From Longimicrobiales bacterium (lineage in GTDB: Bacteria; Gemmatimonadota; Gemmatimonadetes; Longimicrobiales; Gaopeijiaceae): a stretch of DNA of 64,000 nt. A model generated the notes under the pieces. That model had not been told where the DNA came from and ran no database searches. It saw only the letters and a list, made by a program, of their open reading frames with translations. Made by a program: the position numbers and the translations under genes. Where the stretch lies: assembly GCA_028284495.1 (NCBI GenBank), contig JANQRP010000013.1, positions 1 to 64,000 on the forward strand. Reading direction: 5' to 3'. Of this stretch, positions 15,121-24,078 are shown one piece after another (position 1 is the stretch's first letter; each line of letters opens with the position of its first letter).

Positions 15121-15330
15121 GACTGATCGGGGGGCGGGTGCTCCGGGATGCGCAGGTGCCGGAGGATGGTCGGACGACTGCGGGATCGGTGAGGAAGGCT
15201 CACCGTGGCAGGCCGGGCACCTCAACGGGTGCACCCCGTAGACCCGCGCGAGTAGCTGCGCCCAGCGACAGCGCTGACCGCGGCGCGGCGACGCGACCGG
15301 AAGCCGACCATCGGAATCGAGCACGGATCG
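15120..15330 (-). pseudogene. Remnant of an IS91-like transposase C-terminus
   Basis: On the minus strand 'RWAQLLARVYGVHPLRCPACHG' is followed, after a frame change, by a T-D-P-x-V-V-R-x-I-L-R-H-L-R stretch. This is the C-terminal zinc-finger and helix region typical of IS91-type (Y2 HUH) transposases. Catalytic domains are missing and the frame is broken, so it is a fossil. Its position 400 bp after the last attC is notable because IS91/ISCR elements are recurrent neighbours of integrons. Confidence 0.6.
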
Positions 15331-15484
15331 GCCCACTCCCTCCCCCGTGCCTACTTCAAACGGGCAGGCAGTTCACCCTCCCGCGCCTTCGCTGCGGATA
15401 TGTTACTTGCGCAACTTAGGCGTACACAAGTACGGTGATTGTCCGCAGTCTTTCCAGATTTTCTCTTCGACCAGGAGGAAAGAA

Positions 15485-15736
15485 ATGAGAGCACGTGTAC
15501 GACGCTTGACCCTCGCCATCGCGGCATTAGCGACGATCGCCATGGCGGGTTCGCTCGATGCTGCGGTGGAGGACGAGTGCGCCTTCTGCGTGAGCAGCTG
15601 TCCGTCGGATGTCGTAGCGTTCTGCGTTTCGGAGTGTCCGGATGTGGAGCCTTGGCCCGTCTTCCCTGATGCTGAGTGCGTGCCCAACCGTTGCGGCCCA
15701 GGTCAGGAACAGGTGATCTGCATTCCGCTCGTCTGA
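15485..15736 (+). CDS. Secreted 8-cysteine peptide
   Basis: An 83-residue precursor: basic start, hydrophobic core 'LTLAIAALATIAMAGSLDAA', and likely signal-peptidase I cleavage near residue 27. The mature peptide of about 55 residues holds exactly eight Cys (E-C, F-C, S-C, F-C, E-C, E-C, R-C, I-C), enough for four disulfides. It is acidic, with a Pro-rich middle. It has a strong AGGAGG (15473-15478) 6 nt before the ATG. No known family was recognised. A DsbA-like protein gene follows on the same strand at 16,317, and a second 8-Cys peptide sits beside a thioredoxin-like gene at 28,090. A secreted disulfide-rich effector, signal or structural peptide is possible. Confidence 0.75.
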   Translation: MRARVRRLTLAIAALATIAMAGSLDAAVEDECAFCVSSCPSDVVAFCVSECPDVEPWPVFPDAECVPNRCGPGQEQVICIPLV

Positions 15737-15792
15737 CGCGACGAAGCGCGCCCAAGCCGAGCCCGTGCGTGGGTCGTCGATCTTGCGGAAAG

Positions 15793-15810
15793 CCCGGACT
15801 GCGGTCCGGG
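15793..15810 (+). terminator. Hairpin downstream of the 8-Cys peptide
   Basis: CCCGGAC-TGCG-GTCCGGG forms a perfect 7-bp stem with a 4-nt loop, 57 bp after the peptide stop. There is no T-tract, so it may be a transcript-end stabiliser rather than a classic intrinsic terminator. Confidence 0.35.
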
Positions 15811-16316
15811 GCGGAAGCAGGGTCGGCGACACGCACGGTCTCAGCCTCGATGAGACGGACAGGCGGGGCCCGCCGCTCACCGAGCTAGCGGGGATTGATG
15901 CCGCGTCCGAGCAACTGTGCCCGATCGGATAGGTGTGTTCCGAAGGTCGGGTCGCGTTCGAAAGTGGACGGATCGGCGGCGTCCAGCCCCGCGATCACGG
16001 CATGCCGATCCTCGATTCGCCGTGCACCCGCGTGGCGTTGTCGGCCGGCGCGTGGGGGGTGTCCAGACGTTGGCGTCGAGTCTCTTCCAACCGGCGAGCT
16101 GTGGTCCCCGACCACCGACCTGCTCCGATCCCCATCCCTCGGCGGCTCGACCTGCGAGGTCGTCGCGACTCAGGCGCTGCCCGCCTCGGTCGCACCTCCG
16201 AGGCCTGGGGACTCGAGATCAGAGCACCGTACCATATCCGTGCATGGCATCACACGTCTTGCCTCGCCCCATCCCCAACCTGTCACGCACCCAACTTCTG
16301 AGCTTCGGAGGGACAG
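15811..16316. other. About 500 bp without an assignable gene
   Basis: A minus-strand frame at 15,885-16,030 reads as protein-like ('DAADPSTFERDPTFGTHLSD'), but it has no recognisable family and no start of its own. It may be a gene fragment. No promoter stands out upstream of 16,317. Confidence 0.4.
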
Positions 16317-16967
16317 ATGAGTCGTGTACGCAGTCTGCTTATCGATGGTTTGACCGTCGTGACGGCCCTCGCTGCGATTGCGGTGGCCTGGAGCGTGCTG
16401 ACCCAGCGGCAGGGTCCCGCCGACGAGCGGGACCGGAGAATCGAGGGGTTCGAGGAACTCGCGTCGACGGGCCACCGGATTGGAGCCGAGGATCCAGAGG
16501 TAACCGTAGTCGTCTTCACCGACTACGAGTGCCCGGTCTGTCGCGGTGTCGAGCCGAGGCTGGCGGAGTTCGTCGCCACCTATCCCGAGCAGGTGGCGCT
16601 CGTGTACCGGCACTGGCCCCTGTCCTACCATCCATCTGCCTACCCGGCTGCCGTGGCAGTCGAGTGCGCGGCGGACCAGGGGGCTTTCGAGGCCTTCCAT
16701 GCGAGTCTGTTCGAAGATGAGGATTGGATGGGCGGCCGGTATGAGACCGCGTTCCTCGACTTCGCGGAATCAGCCGGAATCGACTCGGAGACGTTCGCGA
16801 ACTGTTTCGAAGAGAACCGCCCCGGGAACGCCAAGGTCGACGCCGATGTAGCGGCCGCAGAGTCGTTCGGTGCACGCGGCACCCCGGCGATCCTCGTCAA
16901 CGGCGTGTACGTGGGTCGAATGCCCGCTGACCTCGAACTTGCGACCTGGGCAGCGATCGGCAGCTAG
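16317..16967 (+). CDS. DsbA-like thiol-disulfide oxidoreductase
   Basis: A 216-residue protein with an N-terminal signal anchor (about residues 8-28) and a thioredoxin-fold domain of the DsbA/Thioredoxin_4 type. The active site is C-P-V-C in 'FTDYECPVCRGVEPRL' (near residue 73), and the cis-Pro loop is in 'ARGTPAILVNGVYVG' near residue 187. The helical insertion between them has the length typical of the family. It most likely oxidises or isomerises disulfides in periplasmic proteins. It is the next gene after the 8-Cys peptide, 580 bp downstream, so that peptide is a plausible substrate. Confidence 0.9.
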   Translation: MSRVRSLLIDGLTVVTALAAIAVAWSVLTQRQGPADERDRRIEGFEELASTGHRIGAEDPEVTVVVFTDYECPVCRGVEPRLAEFVATYPEQVALVYRHWPLSYHPSAYPAAVAVECAADQGAFEAFHASLFEDEDWMGGRYETAFLDFAESAGIDSETFANCFEENRPGNAKVDADVAAAESFGARGTPAILVNGVYVGRMPADLELATWAAIGS

Positions 16968-16973
16968 AGCCAT

Positions 16974-16990
16974 CCCGAGGTACCCTCGGG
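16974..16990. terminator. Palindromic hairpin between convergent genes
   Basis: CCCGAGG-TAC-CCTCGGG is a perfect 7-bp stem with a 3-nt loop, 7 bp after the DsbA-like stop. It lies between that gene and the minus-strand ferritin remnant, so it could stop transcription from either side, although it lacks a T-run. Confidence 0.5.
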
Positions 16991-17039
16991 TCGCTCGAGT
17001 TCCAGTCCGTCGGCTCGCGCGCTACTCACAGTTCGTCCC

Positions 17040-17545
17040 GACCAGCGCCGCCGCCCCCAGTCGCCCTCCTTCGAGCGAGTTCCGAACTCGCGGTCCAGGA
17101 AGAGCAGCGCGGCGGTGTCCGTCCCGGCACGCGTCAGCAGATCGACGGCGCGGCCGGCGTTCTCCTCCTCCTCGACCTGCTCGGTGATGAACCAGTCCAG
17201 CTCCCGCTGCGTGGCGACGTCCGCGTGCTCGCCGGCCGGTGTGAAGAGTCGGTGAATGGAGGCCGTCACTGCCTGTTCGTGCTCGAGCGCGTTCCTGAAC
17301 GCGTCCAGCGGCCCCCGTACTCTTCGGGCGGACAGGGAATCTCCTGCAGCACGACCCGTCCACCCCGACGGTTCACGTAGTCGAAGAGGCGCATCGCATG
17401 CTCCAGCTCCTCGCGCGCCTGCAACCGCATCCAGTGCGCGAAACCGTCGTAGGACTGAGACTCGAACTGCGCGGCCATCGCCAGGTAGACGTAGCCGTGA
17501 GGAGAGCTCCATGCGGATCTGGTCGTTGAGCGCGGATTCGACTTC
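17040..17545 (-). pseudogene. Ferritin with two compensating frameshifts
   Basis: Three pieces of one bacterial ferritin lie in two frames. The first is 'VESALNDQIRMELSS' (about 17,510-17,545). The second is 'MAAQFESQSYDGFAHWMRLQ', with the di-iron E-E-x-E-H helix in 'AREELEHAMRLFDYV'. The third is 'PLDAFRNALEHEQAVTASIH' running on to 'FLDREFG'. One extra base near 17,505 and one missing base in a G-run near 17,312 break the frame and then restore it. All ferroxidase helices are otherwise present. Both indels lie in or near short homopolymers, so sequencing error is a real alternative to pseudogenisation. Confidence 0.75.
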
Positions 17546-18117
17546 GGGACGCCGACAGGGGAGACGGTGTGAAGCTGGACGGGCCGGGACGGGCAGGATG
17601 GGCCCGTCGATCAGGACGAGTCCAGCGATGGGTCGGGCCGGAGCGCGGTCGGGGCGGCATGCGGGACCGTCACGGTGCGGTACGGGCGCTGGAATCGGTC
17701 TTCGGGACAACTCACTGCGCCCCCGCCCGACGGCACCAGAACGGCGCTCGGTAGGGACTATCAGTGGCCCCCGATCATGACAGGTAGCTCGTCCATGGAC
17801 CCGATCTCCTGTCTCAAGAACGCGCACATCGTGACGCTGCTGTCCCTCGTGGGGCTCGTGGCCGCGGCGCACCCTCTGCCGCGGCAATGTGGGTAAGCGC
17901 TGCGGCCGTGCTCCGGGCGGAGTAGTCCTGACGGGACGCCCGTGAGCCCGGTGCGCAGGCCCTACTCGTACGGGCCATCCACGCGGCCACCGATAGCACC
18001 GGGACCATGGCACGGGGCCGCCCACGTCGGGGATTCGTCTGCTACGGTCACACCCTACGGAACATCGGCGTCGAGCGGTTGGCCGGCTCGACACGGCGTC
18101 CCAAGTCCGGAGCGCCC
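17546..18117. other. About 570 bp without an assignable gene
   Basis: No frame carries recognisable domains. It includes one copy of a short repeat (17,750-17,798) also found at 30,926-30,978. A minus-strand frame ends there in a short D-E-L-P-V-M-I-G-G-H tail, which may be the end of a lost gene. Confidence 0.4.
17750..17798. repeat. Short dispersed repeat, copy 1
   Basis: The common pattern CGGTAG, GACTAYCAGTGGCC, CGATCAYGAC, GGYAGCTCGTCCMTGG is shared in order with 30,926-30,978, with a few single-base gaps. About 40 of 48 positions agree by eye. Its function is unknown. Confidence 0.5.
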
Positions 18118-20763
18118 TTAGTCGGACCGCAGGGCGGCCACCGGCTGCGTACGCACGGCGCGGAGAACCGGGCTCAGCGTAGCCAAGGCGGACACCACGA
18201 GGACGACGGAGACGACGCCGACGTAAATCGTGGGATCCCGTGGGTTCGTCCTGAAAGCGAGTGACTGCATTGCGCCGGCGATGTACCAACCGAGCCCCAA
18301 CCCCAGTGCCAGTCCGAGCGCGACCTGGACCGCCGCCTGACGCCCAGCGGCCCCGACCACTCGGGCGGCATCCGCACCCAGGGCCATCCGCACACCGAAC
18401 TCACGCCGACGTCGGCTGACCGAGAATGCCACCACCCCGTGGAGACCGAGTCCTGCCATACAGATCGCCACGATCCCGAAGTAGAGAAAGAGAGAGCCGA
18501 AGGTCACATAAAACCACGTTCCCTCGTTCAGCAGAACCGGCAGAGGATCCGCCCTGTAGAGCGGGACCTCGGGCGCCACGTCCGCGAGCGCGGCCCGCAT
18601 CCCGGGGAGGAGCAGATCCGGCGTGACGCCGGGCGTCCGTGCGATGATGTGAAAGACCGGCACGTCCGTCGCAGCGATGGGGAAGTAGAGGCCGCCCGGG
18701 TCGCGGTGAGCCTCGAGCCTGTGAGGGGTGATGTCGGGCACGATGCCGACGATGCGATGCCAACCCTCGAAGCCGGGATCGCCGTCCGGGACTCGTATCC
18801 GTCGTCCGACCGCGTCGCCAGCCGGGAAGGCGATCTGGGCGAGCGGCGCATCGATCAGGACGACCCGCTCCGCCCCGGAGAGGTCGTCGGAGGGGAGGAA
18901 GTCGCGTCCCTGCAGGATCGCAGCGCCCGCCACATCGAAGAACCCCCGCGATACCTGCATCACGGAGCCCCTCGGTCCGTCCTCGTCTCGATCGTAGGCC
19001 ACTCCCTCGACCTCGACCTGGCGGTAGATGCCGCCCCTGCCGGGAAGCATGCGAGAGAGTGCGGCGAGCGCCAGCTCGGGATCGTCGGCGAGTCGGTCCG
19101 TCAGGCTCCGGGTCAGCTCGCGCGCCCGACCCTCCTGGCCGCCGACGGCACGGAGGAGATCGATCCGGGCCGTCATGATCGGCTCGGGGTCGAACCCGAG
19201 GTCCGAGGTCGCAAGCTCGAAGATGCTCCGTCCCGCGACTCCAGCGCCGACCAGAACGGCGGCCGAGAGAGCGACCTCGAACACCACGAGCCCCTTCACC
19301 AGGCGGCTCATCCCGAGCGAGGTGCTCGTGCGCGATCCGTCTCGCAATACCGCCCCGGGAGGCACCGAGGCAGCTCGGAGCGCGGGGATGACACCCGCCA
19401 TCAGAGCCGTGATCACGGCCACGACGAGCGTGAACCCCAGTACCTGCGTGTCGACGACGTACTCGACGTAGTAGGGTCGTCCCAGCTCCGGAGTGATCGC
19501 TCGATCCATCGCTTCGAGCGCACCGAACGCCAGTAGTAGACCGACCATCCCGCCCGCAACGGCAAGGATGAGAGCTTCCATGAGGAATGGGAGCACGACC
19601 CGACCCGTCCCCCCTCCGAGCGCGGTGCGGATTCCGACCTCCCCGGACCGTTCCGACACGCGAGCCAGGAGGAGGTTTGCGACGTTCACGCACGCCACGA
19701 GCAACACCATCACAACGGTCACGACCATGGCGTTCAGGGCGCTGGACAGTCGCGAGTTCCTGTAGAGGTCCATCAGCTCGGTGGCCACGAACTCGAGGTC
19801 GTCGGGCAGCTGCGGATTCGCCTCTCTGCTCCCCACGGCGATCGTGGTGAGTTCGGACTGGAGTCGTGGGACCGTCGCGCCGTCCCGGAGCCGGAACAGG
19901 ATCTGGAGGAGGCCGCCGGGGAACTCGCCCGCGCGGGCCTCCTCGACGGGGAGGGGAATCCAGACCTCCGACCGCGACGGGAAGCCGAAGCCCTCCTCCA
20001 TGACGCCGACGACGGTCACCGCACGGCCCATCCACGAGCCCTCGGTCCCGAGGATGTCGACTCGCCCGCCGAAGTCGCGCTGCCACGAGGCGTGAGAGAG
20101 CACGATCGGGATGTCGCCGGCGCCGAGGTCCGCGGTCGCGGGGAACCGTCCCATCGACGGCCCGGTCGATACGAACCCGAAGGTCTCGGGTGTCATGAAG
20201 ACGGCGGACAGACGGATCGGACCGTCCTCCGTCACCAGGGCCGCCGACGCCGTGGTGAACGCGGCGACATCCGCCGTCCGAACCCCTTGGAGGAGTGGAG
20301 CTAGGATGTGTGCCTGGGCCTGCGCGGTCGACACTCGGTTGAGGTGGGAGACCGCTCTGACCGTCACGACCTGGTCCTCGTCCGGAAGTCCGAGGCCACG
20401 CCCGAAGTGTCCGAGGATCACCGAGTACATGAAGGAGCTCAGACCGATCCCCATGCCGAGGACGACCACGGCCGTGGCCGACGAGCCGGGTGACTTCATC
20501 AGGTTCCGTATCGCACGTCGGATCTCGAGTCCCACACCCATTCTTCCCTCCCATACTCGCGCTGCGAACGATGGCACGGCGTAGGTCGCCGTCATCCGAA
20601 GTGTGTGGAGCCAGAACCACCGCGCCGCTCGCCGTGAGCCATCTCGCTCCGCCCGCCGCACGTACTCCTCCCAGGCGTCGCCACGGATCGAGTCCCCCGC
20701 AGCTCCGAGGGGGAGGACCGCATCGAGGAATGCCAGGGCCCATCGAGGTGGTGAGACCCTCAC
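18118..20763 (-). CDS. ADOP-type ABC permease (MacB/FtsX-like, duplicated)
   Basis: An 881-residue inner-membrane protein with an N-terminal soluble helix region of ADOP type, then two MacB_PCD periplasmic domains and two FtsX-type four-helix cores. Evident segments are 'ATAVVVLGMGIGLSSFMYSV' after residue 90, 'VARVSERSGEVGIRTALGG' mid-protein, and C-terminal 'SRRRREFGVRMALGADAARV'. Such proteins occur in multiple copies in Acidobacteria and Gemmatimonadota, usually next to a PadR gene, and lack their own ATPase. Start GTG 20763 overlaps the PadR stop (GTGA); the longer frame is a shadow of the PadR gene. Substrate unknown; export or envelope signalling is inferred from MacB. Confidence 0.9.
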   Translation of the reverse strand: MRVSPPRWALAFLDAVLPLGAAGDSIRGDAWEEYVRRAERDGSRRAARWFWLHTLRMTATYAVPSFAARVWEGRMGVGLEIRRAIRNLMKSPGSSATAVVVLGMGIGLSSFMYSVILGHFGRGLGLPDEDQVVTVRAVSHLNRVSTAQAQAHILAPLLQGVRTADVAAFTTASAALVTEDGPIRLSAVFMTPETFGFVSTGPSMGRFPATADLGAGDIPIVLSHASWQRDFGGRVDILGTEGSWMGRAVTVVGVMEEGFGFPSRSEVWIPLPVEEARAGEFPGGLLQILFRLRDGATVPRLQSELTTIAVGSREANPQLPDDLEFVATELMDLYRNSRLSSALNAMVVTVVMVLLVACVNVANLLLARVSERSGEVGIRTALGGGTGRVVLPFLMEALILAVAGGMVGLLLAFGALEAMDRAITPELGRPYYVEYVVDTQVLGFTLVVAVITALMAGVIPALRAASVPPGAVLRDGSRTSTSLGMSRLVKGLVVFEVALSAAVLVGAGVAGRSIFELATSDLGFDPEPIMTARIDLLRAVGGQEGRARELTRSLTDRLADDPELALAALSRMLPGRGGIYRQVEVEGVAYDRDEDGPRGSVMQVSRGFFDVAGAAILQGRDFLPSDDLSGAERVVLIDAPLAQIAFPAGDAVGRRIRVPDGDPGFEGWHRIVGIVPDITPHRLEAHRDPGGLYFPIAATDVPVFHIIARTPGVTPDLLLPGMRAALADVAPEVPLYRADPLPVLLNEGTWFYVTFGSLFLYFGIVAICMAGLGLHGVVAFSVSRRRREFGVRMALGADAARVVGAAGRQAAVQVALGLALGLGLGWYIAGAMQSLAFRTNPRDPTIYVGVVSVVLVVSALATLSPVLRAVRTQPVAALRSD

Positions 20764-21089
20764 TCGACGTCTCCGAGGACGGGATCCAGGCCATCCCAGA
20801 GGCGGTGCAAGGCGTTTCGACTCTTCTGGAGGACCTCCAGTCCCGCCGGCGTCACGAAGAAGCGGCGGCGGCGATGCCCTCCCCGGTTCGGAGTGCCTTC
20901 CTCCATCTCGAACCCGACCCACCCCTTCTTCTCCATCCGATCGAGCGTCCGGTACAGGGCGCCTCGCGAGGCTGACCGAGTCGCCGTGGACTCGAGCTCA
21001 TCGATGACGTTCAATGCGTATGCCTCGTCACAGCGCAGGATCGCCAGTAGAGCCATCTGCTCGAACTCTCCGGGGAAGTCGGGGGCCAT
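20760..21089 (-). CDS. PadR family transcriptional regulator
   Basis: A 109-residue winged-helix protein: 'FEQMALLAILRCDEAYALNVIDEL' is helices 1-2, 'SASRGALYRTLDRMEKKGWV' is the recognition helix and start of the wing, and 'HRRRRFFVTPAGLEVLQ' completes the wing. It is translationally coupled to the downstream ADOP permease through a GTGA overlap and probably represses its own operon. A tandem TGTACA repeat lies about 45-70 bp upstream of its ATG (21089) and is the obvious candidate operator. No Shine-Dalgarno sequence is evident; the leader is CT-rich on the coding strand. Confidence 0.9.
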   Translation of the reverse strand: MAPDFPGEFEQMALLAILRCDEAYALNVIDELESTATRSASRGALYRTLDRMEKKGWVGFEMEEGTPNRGGHRRRRFFVTPAGLEVLQKSRNALHRLWDGLDPVLGDVE

Positions 21090-21132
21090 GGATGCCGGTC
21101 GGGAGGGAGGGACGTCGATCCGATGTCGTCAA

Positions 21133-21176
21133 TGTACACATCGATGTCGTACTTGTACACACCGGCACGTACAAGT
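21133..21176 (-). promoter_or_regulatory. Tandem TGTACA repeats upstream of padR
   Basis: On the minus strand two imperfect 21-bp direct repeats run head to tail; each begins GTGTACA and contains a GACGACATCG-like or ACGACATCGAT tail. On the plus strand TGTACA falls at 21133-21138 and 21154-21159, with a third GTACA near 21168. Spacing of two helical turns suits binding of two dimers on one DNA face. Autoregulation by PadR is inference. Confidence 0.5.
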
Positions 21177-21254
21177 CGCGCGAACGAGTGGGATGTTGGT
21201 GGACCTTCCATCGACGAAGCCGGTGCCGGGTGCCGGGGCCGAGAGAGGACGCCC

Positions 21255-21345
21255 GATCGATGGCAGGCCGACCACAACAACTTCCGGCCTCACGGGAGCT
21301 TGGCTCGTTCTACGCCGACCGACTTCGCGGCCGGCGCTCTTCACT
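21255..21345 (+). pseudogene. IS3-family OrfB C-terminal fragment
   Basis: The frame reads 'WQADHNNFRPHGSLARSTPTDFAAG', corresponding to the W-x-x-D-Y-N-x-x-R-P-H-S-S-L-x-x-x-T-P-x-E-F end of IS3-type integrases. Nothing upstream of it remains, so it is a short fossil. Confidence 0.6.
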
Positions 21346-21532
21346 CCACGTGCCCGGAAGAGCTCGAAATTTCACCCCGACATCGGATCAGGATCGGGGT
21401 GAAGAGCAATCCTACGAGCATGGGAGAGGGCCGGGAACCAAAAGGAGGGCTGGCGTGGCTCGGTCCGCGTGCCGGCATCACTCGATGCTTGGAGTTCACG
21501 TCGTGCAACCAAGGCCTTCATGGTGCAGGGAC

Positions 21533-22735
21533 CTAGCGACGATCGACTCTGGCGCGGATCAAGAAATCAACCTCGTTGGCGTCTCGAACCACGCCGTAGA
21601 GTAGGTCCTCCCGCACGATCGGGACCGGGAACGGTGCCAGACGGAACGGAAGCTCGAGACTACCCAGGTAGCGGCCCATCGGGTCGAGAATGTCGAACGT
21701 CGACTCTGCCAAGTCACTTCCGGGCATTACCTTCTCGACCCAGATGTGCCCATCATCAGATAGGAAGAACGAGCGAACGGGAGGCTGTTCTCGAGGCAGC
21801 CGTGAGAAATCAACTCGTGCACCCGCGGCGACCAGCGGTTCAAGGTCGGCAAGTACTTGACGCCGCTCCTCCTCGCCGACCTCGACAAGGTCACTCTCGA
21901 CGCCGATAACCCGCAGAGTGTCGCCGTCCGCGCCCAATTCGACAACTTGATAAGTGTCCGTCAATAGAGTCCAAAGCGTACCTTGGGAAGACAATCTCCA
22001 GACGAACCTGCCTTGAAACGGAATGAGTCGGTCGTGTTCCCGTCCGTTATCCACCCAGCGAAAGTTGCCACGCGCAATGGGATCAGTCGGAATTATGAGC
22101 GTGTCGAGTGGGCTGAGGTCCATATCGAACCGAACCAGCCTTGAATGGAACTCGGGTCGGAAGGCTACGGTGGGAACGTAGTACCGACTCATGCGATCGA
22201 AGCCCCCCCGCCAAGGGAGTGTCGTGAAGGGCGTAGGAATTCGATGCGATTCGAGGTGCTCACCGTCGACGCCAAACACCGAGATTCGGGAGTTCCCGGG
22301 GTCGACGATCCAAAGGTGACGCTCAGGGCCAATTGAGATATGGGCTGGGGTCATGAACTCCCCCGGTCCCTCCCCTTCGCGGCCAACGGTGCGTACGTGG
22401 CCGCCTGACGCATCAAACACCTGAAGCGCGGAAGCGAGCCCGTCGAGTACCAACATCTGGCCCCGCTCATCCACGGCGAACGACACCACTTCGCCAAAGC
22501 TATCCGGTCCGCTACCCATCGCGTCGCCGACTCGCAGTTCCTCAACAACACGCCACCCTCCCACCGAAGACCAGATGCCCTCGCCTTCGTTTTGTACCAC
22601 GACCCGCCCGTTGGCGAGGGTATCAATTTCGCCGGTCCAATGCTGAGACGCCGCGTGGCTGCTCCCGTCCTCGGGTCCAGTACAAGCGGTGAGCGTGACC
22701 ATTGTGAAGCCCAAGACCATCGACGAAGCGCCCAT
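21533..22735 (-). CDS. 6-bladed beta-propeller lipoprotein
   Basis: A 400-residue lipoprotein with lipobox L-T-A-C at about residue 18. The family signature 'VGREGEGPGEFMTPAHISIG' lies near residue 115, followed by blades such as 'GPERHLWIVDPGNSRISVFG' and the late 'FLSDDGHIWVEKVMPG'. It is likely periplasmic or surface-exposed, with unknown ligand. The start is set at ATG 22735 so that the protein begins with its signal peptide; ATG 22720 is also possible. It is the last gene of a minus-strand group that includes two AraC-like regulators and a thioredoxin/propeller lipoprotein. Confidence 0.82.
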   Translation of the reverse strand: MGASSMVLGFTMVTLTACTGPEDGSSHAASQHWTGEIDTLANGRVVVQNEGEGIWSSVGGWRVVEELRVGDAMGSGPDSFGEVVSFAVDERGQMLVLDGLASALQVFDASGGHVRTVGREGEGPGEFMTPAHISIGPERHLWIVDPGNSRISVFGVDGEHLESHRIPTPFTTLPWRGGFDRMSRYYVPTVAFRPEFHSRLVRFDMDLSPLDTLIIPTDPIARGNFRWVDNGREHDRLIPFQGRFVWRLSSQGTLWTLLTDTYQVVELGADGDTLRVIGVESDLVEVGEEERRQVLADLEPLVAAGARVDFSRLPREQPPVRSFFLSDDGHIWVEKVMPGSDLAESTFDILDPMGRYLGSLELPFRLAPFPVPIVREDLLYGVVRDANEVDFLIRARVDRR

Positions 22736-23011
22736 CCGGCACGGATAGGGAGTCAAGCGTGACGGGCTCCGGCAGGCACTTCGATGACCGGGTTGAGCAG
22801 CGGTTACGGGCTTCTGGCACGAAGGCCTGCCAACCCAAACTGGTGGGCGCCGGGACTGATGAGTCATTATGGCTAGCGTCTGGTTCGGAGAAACGATCGA
22901 CTTGTGTGGATCTGAACTAGGGTCCCCGGGGGTTGAGTAGACGAACTATCAGGTCTTGCGGGACAGGTCAGTGCTGAGGACGCCTCTCGGTCCAAGCCCA
23001 ACCCGGGGTCT

Positions 23012-24010
23012 TTACGACCCCTTGGCCGCAGCGAGCCAGTGCAGGCGGTCGAGGGCTACGGTCAGGTGGTCAAACCTAACGTCGCTCAGCGTGATACCGA
23101 GTTGATCCCGGAACAATGCTCTGAGTCCGGAGGCACTCTGGTAGCCACACCTCCTCGCAACCCCTGTCCAACCATCGACTGGCCAACTGTCTTCCAGGAA
23201 TCGCTCTCGAAGAGCCAGAATGAGAATCCATTGTCGCATGATCGCCCTCAGGTCAAGGCCGTGGCGGTAGGAGGCCCTCCGGACGGTGTCTCGGCTTGCA
23301 CCGCACCGGGACGCAAGGTCCTTGAGTGTCTTACATAGAGACACTTCCTCTGGTTCGGGATGTCTCGCGGTAATTCGCTCATCTAAGATTCTGTGGATGG
23401 CGCAAGTCAGGACCGCAGCCATCGGGCGCTGCCGGGACGCCGTTCGGGTGGCTTCGACTCGGGACTCGAACCACATGTGATGGACGATGCCCACCAATGA
23501 CCCGGGATCCAGAGGCCCATCAAGTACCAGTAGGCGGCGCCCCGCCATCGCCGACAATCCGGAAGGAGCCGGCCTCTCCCAGGACAAGACGGCAAGGTGC
23601 GCATCAGGAGCGGAAAGCACGACGTCCGACACCGCCGGTATCGCCGACCGCGCGGAAGAGGGCACAAGCACGATCCCGAATCGACATGCCTCAATCATAC
23701 TCGTGAAGGCTGCGGGATCTGGAACTCGGATGATACGTACTCCGGTGCTATGAGGTACCGAGATCGTGACGGCCGCCGACTGCGCGTGGAGGGTCAGCAA
23801 GGGACAAACGATCATCGACCCGGGTCGGGTTTCGCTGTCAAGAGTCATACGCACATCGTCGAGAGGAGCTCGCCCCAGACCCGCTGACCGGCGCGCCTGA
23901 GTGACAAAAGCCATCTCACGAGAAGAGTCGGCCAGATTCATAATCGAGAGCCTTGTTGGTATTTTCCGCCGGTTGAGGTGCCGCACGCTGGCGGCCAAGT
24001 TCGCGTCCAC
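23012..24010 (-). CDS. AraC-like HTH regulator, copy 2
   Basis: A protein of up to 332 residues. The last 100 residues form a double helix-turn-helix like AraC family proteins: 'DLASRCGASRDTVRRASYRH' and 'VARRCGYQSASGLRALFRDQLG'. The N-terminal two thirds match no domain I recognise and lack a classic response-regulator phosphorylation motif. It is clearly paralogous to the regulator at 25,875, sharing D-L-x-x-R-C-G-A, L-A-x-R-E-x-x-L, R-R-x-G-Y and S-G-x-R-x-L positions. The start is uncertain: GTG 24010 or ATG 23941. It sits 68 bp downstream of the thioredoxin/propeller lipoprotein gene, so co-transcription is possible. Confidence 0.75.
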   Translation of the reverse strand: MDANLAASVRHLNRRKIPTRLSIMNLADSSREMAFVTQARRSAGLGRAPLDDVRMTLDSETRPGSMIVCPLLTLHAQSAAVTISVPHSTGVRIIRVPDPAAFTSMIEACRFGIVLVPSSARSAIPAVSDVVLSAPDAHLAVLSWERPAPSGLSAMAGRRLLVLDGPLDPGSLVGIVHHMWFESRVEATRTASRQRPMAAVLTCAIHRILDERITARHPEPEEVSLCKTLKDLASRCGASRDTVRRASYRHGLDLRAIMRQWILILALRERFLEDSWPVDGWTGVARRCGYQSASGLRALFRDQLGITLSDVRFDHLTVALDRLHWLAAAKGS

Positions 24011-24078
24011 TGGATCACAGTTGGGTCGTGGACAAGTCCGCCAGGGTTTGATTCAGAGTAGCCGTAGACGTGACCTCG

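Noticed and set aside
14722..15336. 204-residue minus-strand open frame
   Set aside because: Only its first 35 residues resemble a protein (IS91-like C-terminus); the rest is Pro/Arg-rich shadow and crosses the attC site.
17750..17798. A further attC site
   Set aside because: It lacks R''/R' boxes and the paired arms of the attC copies.
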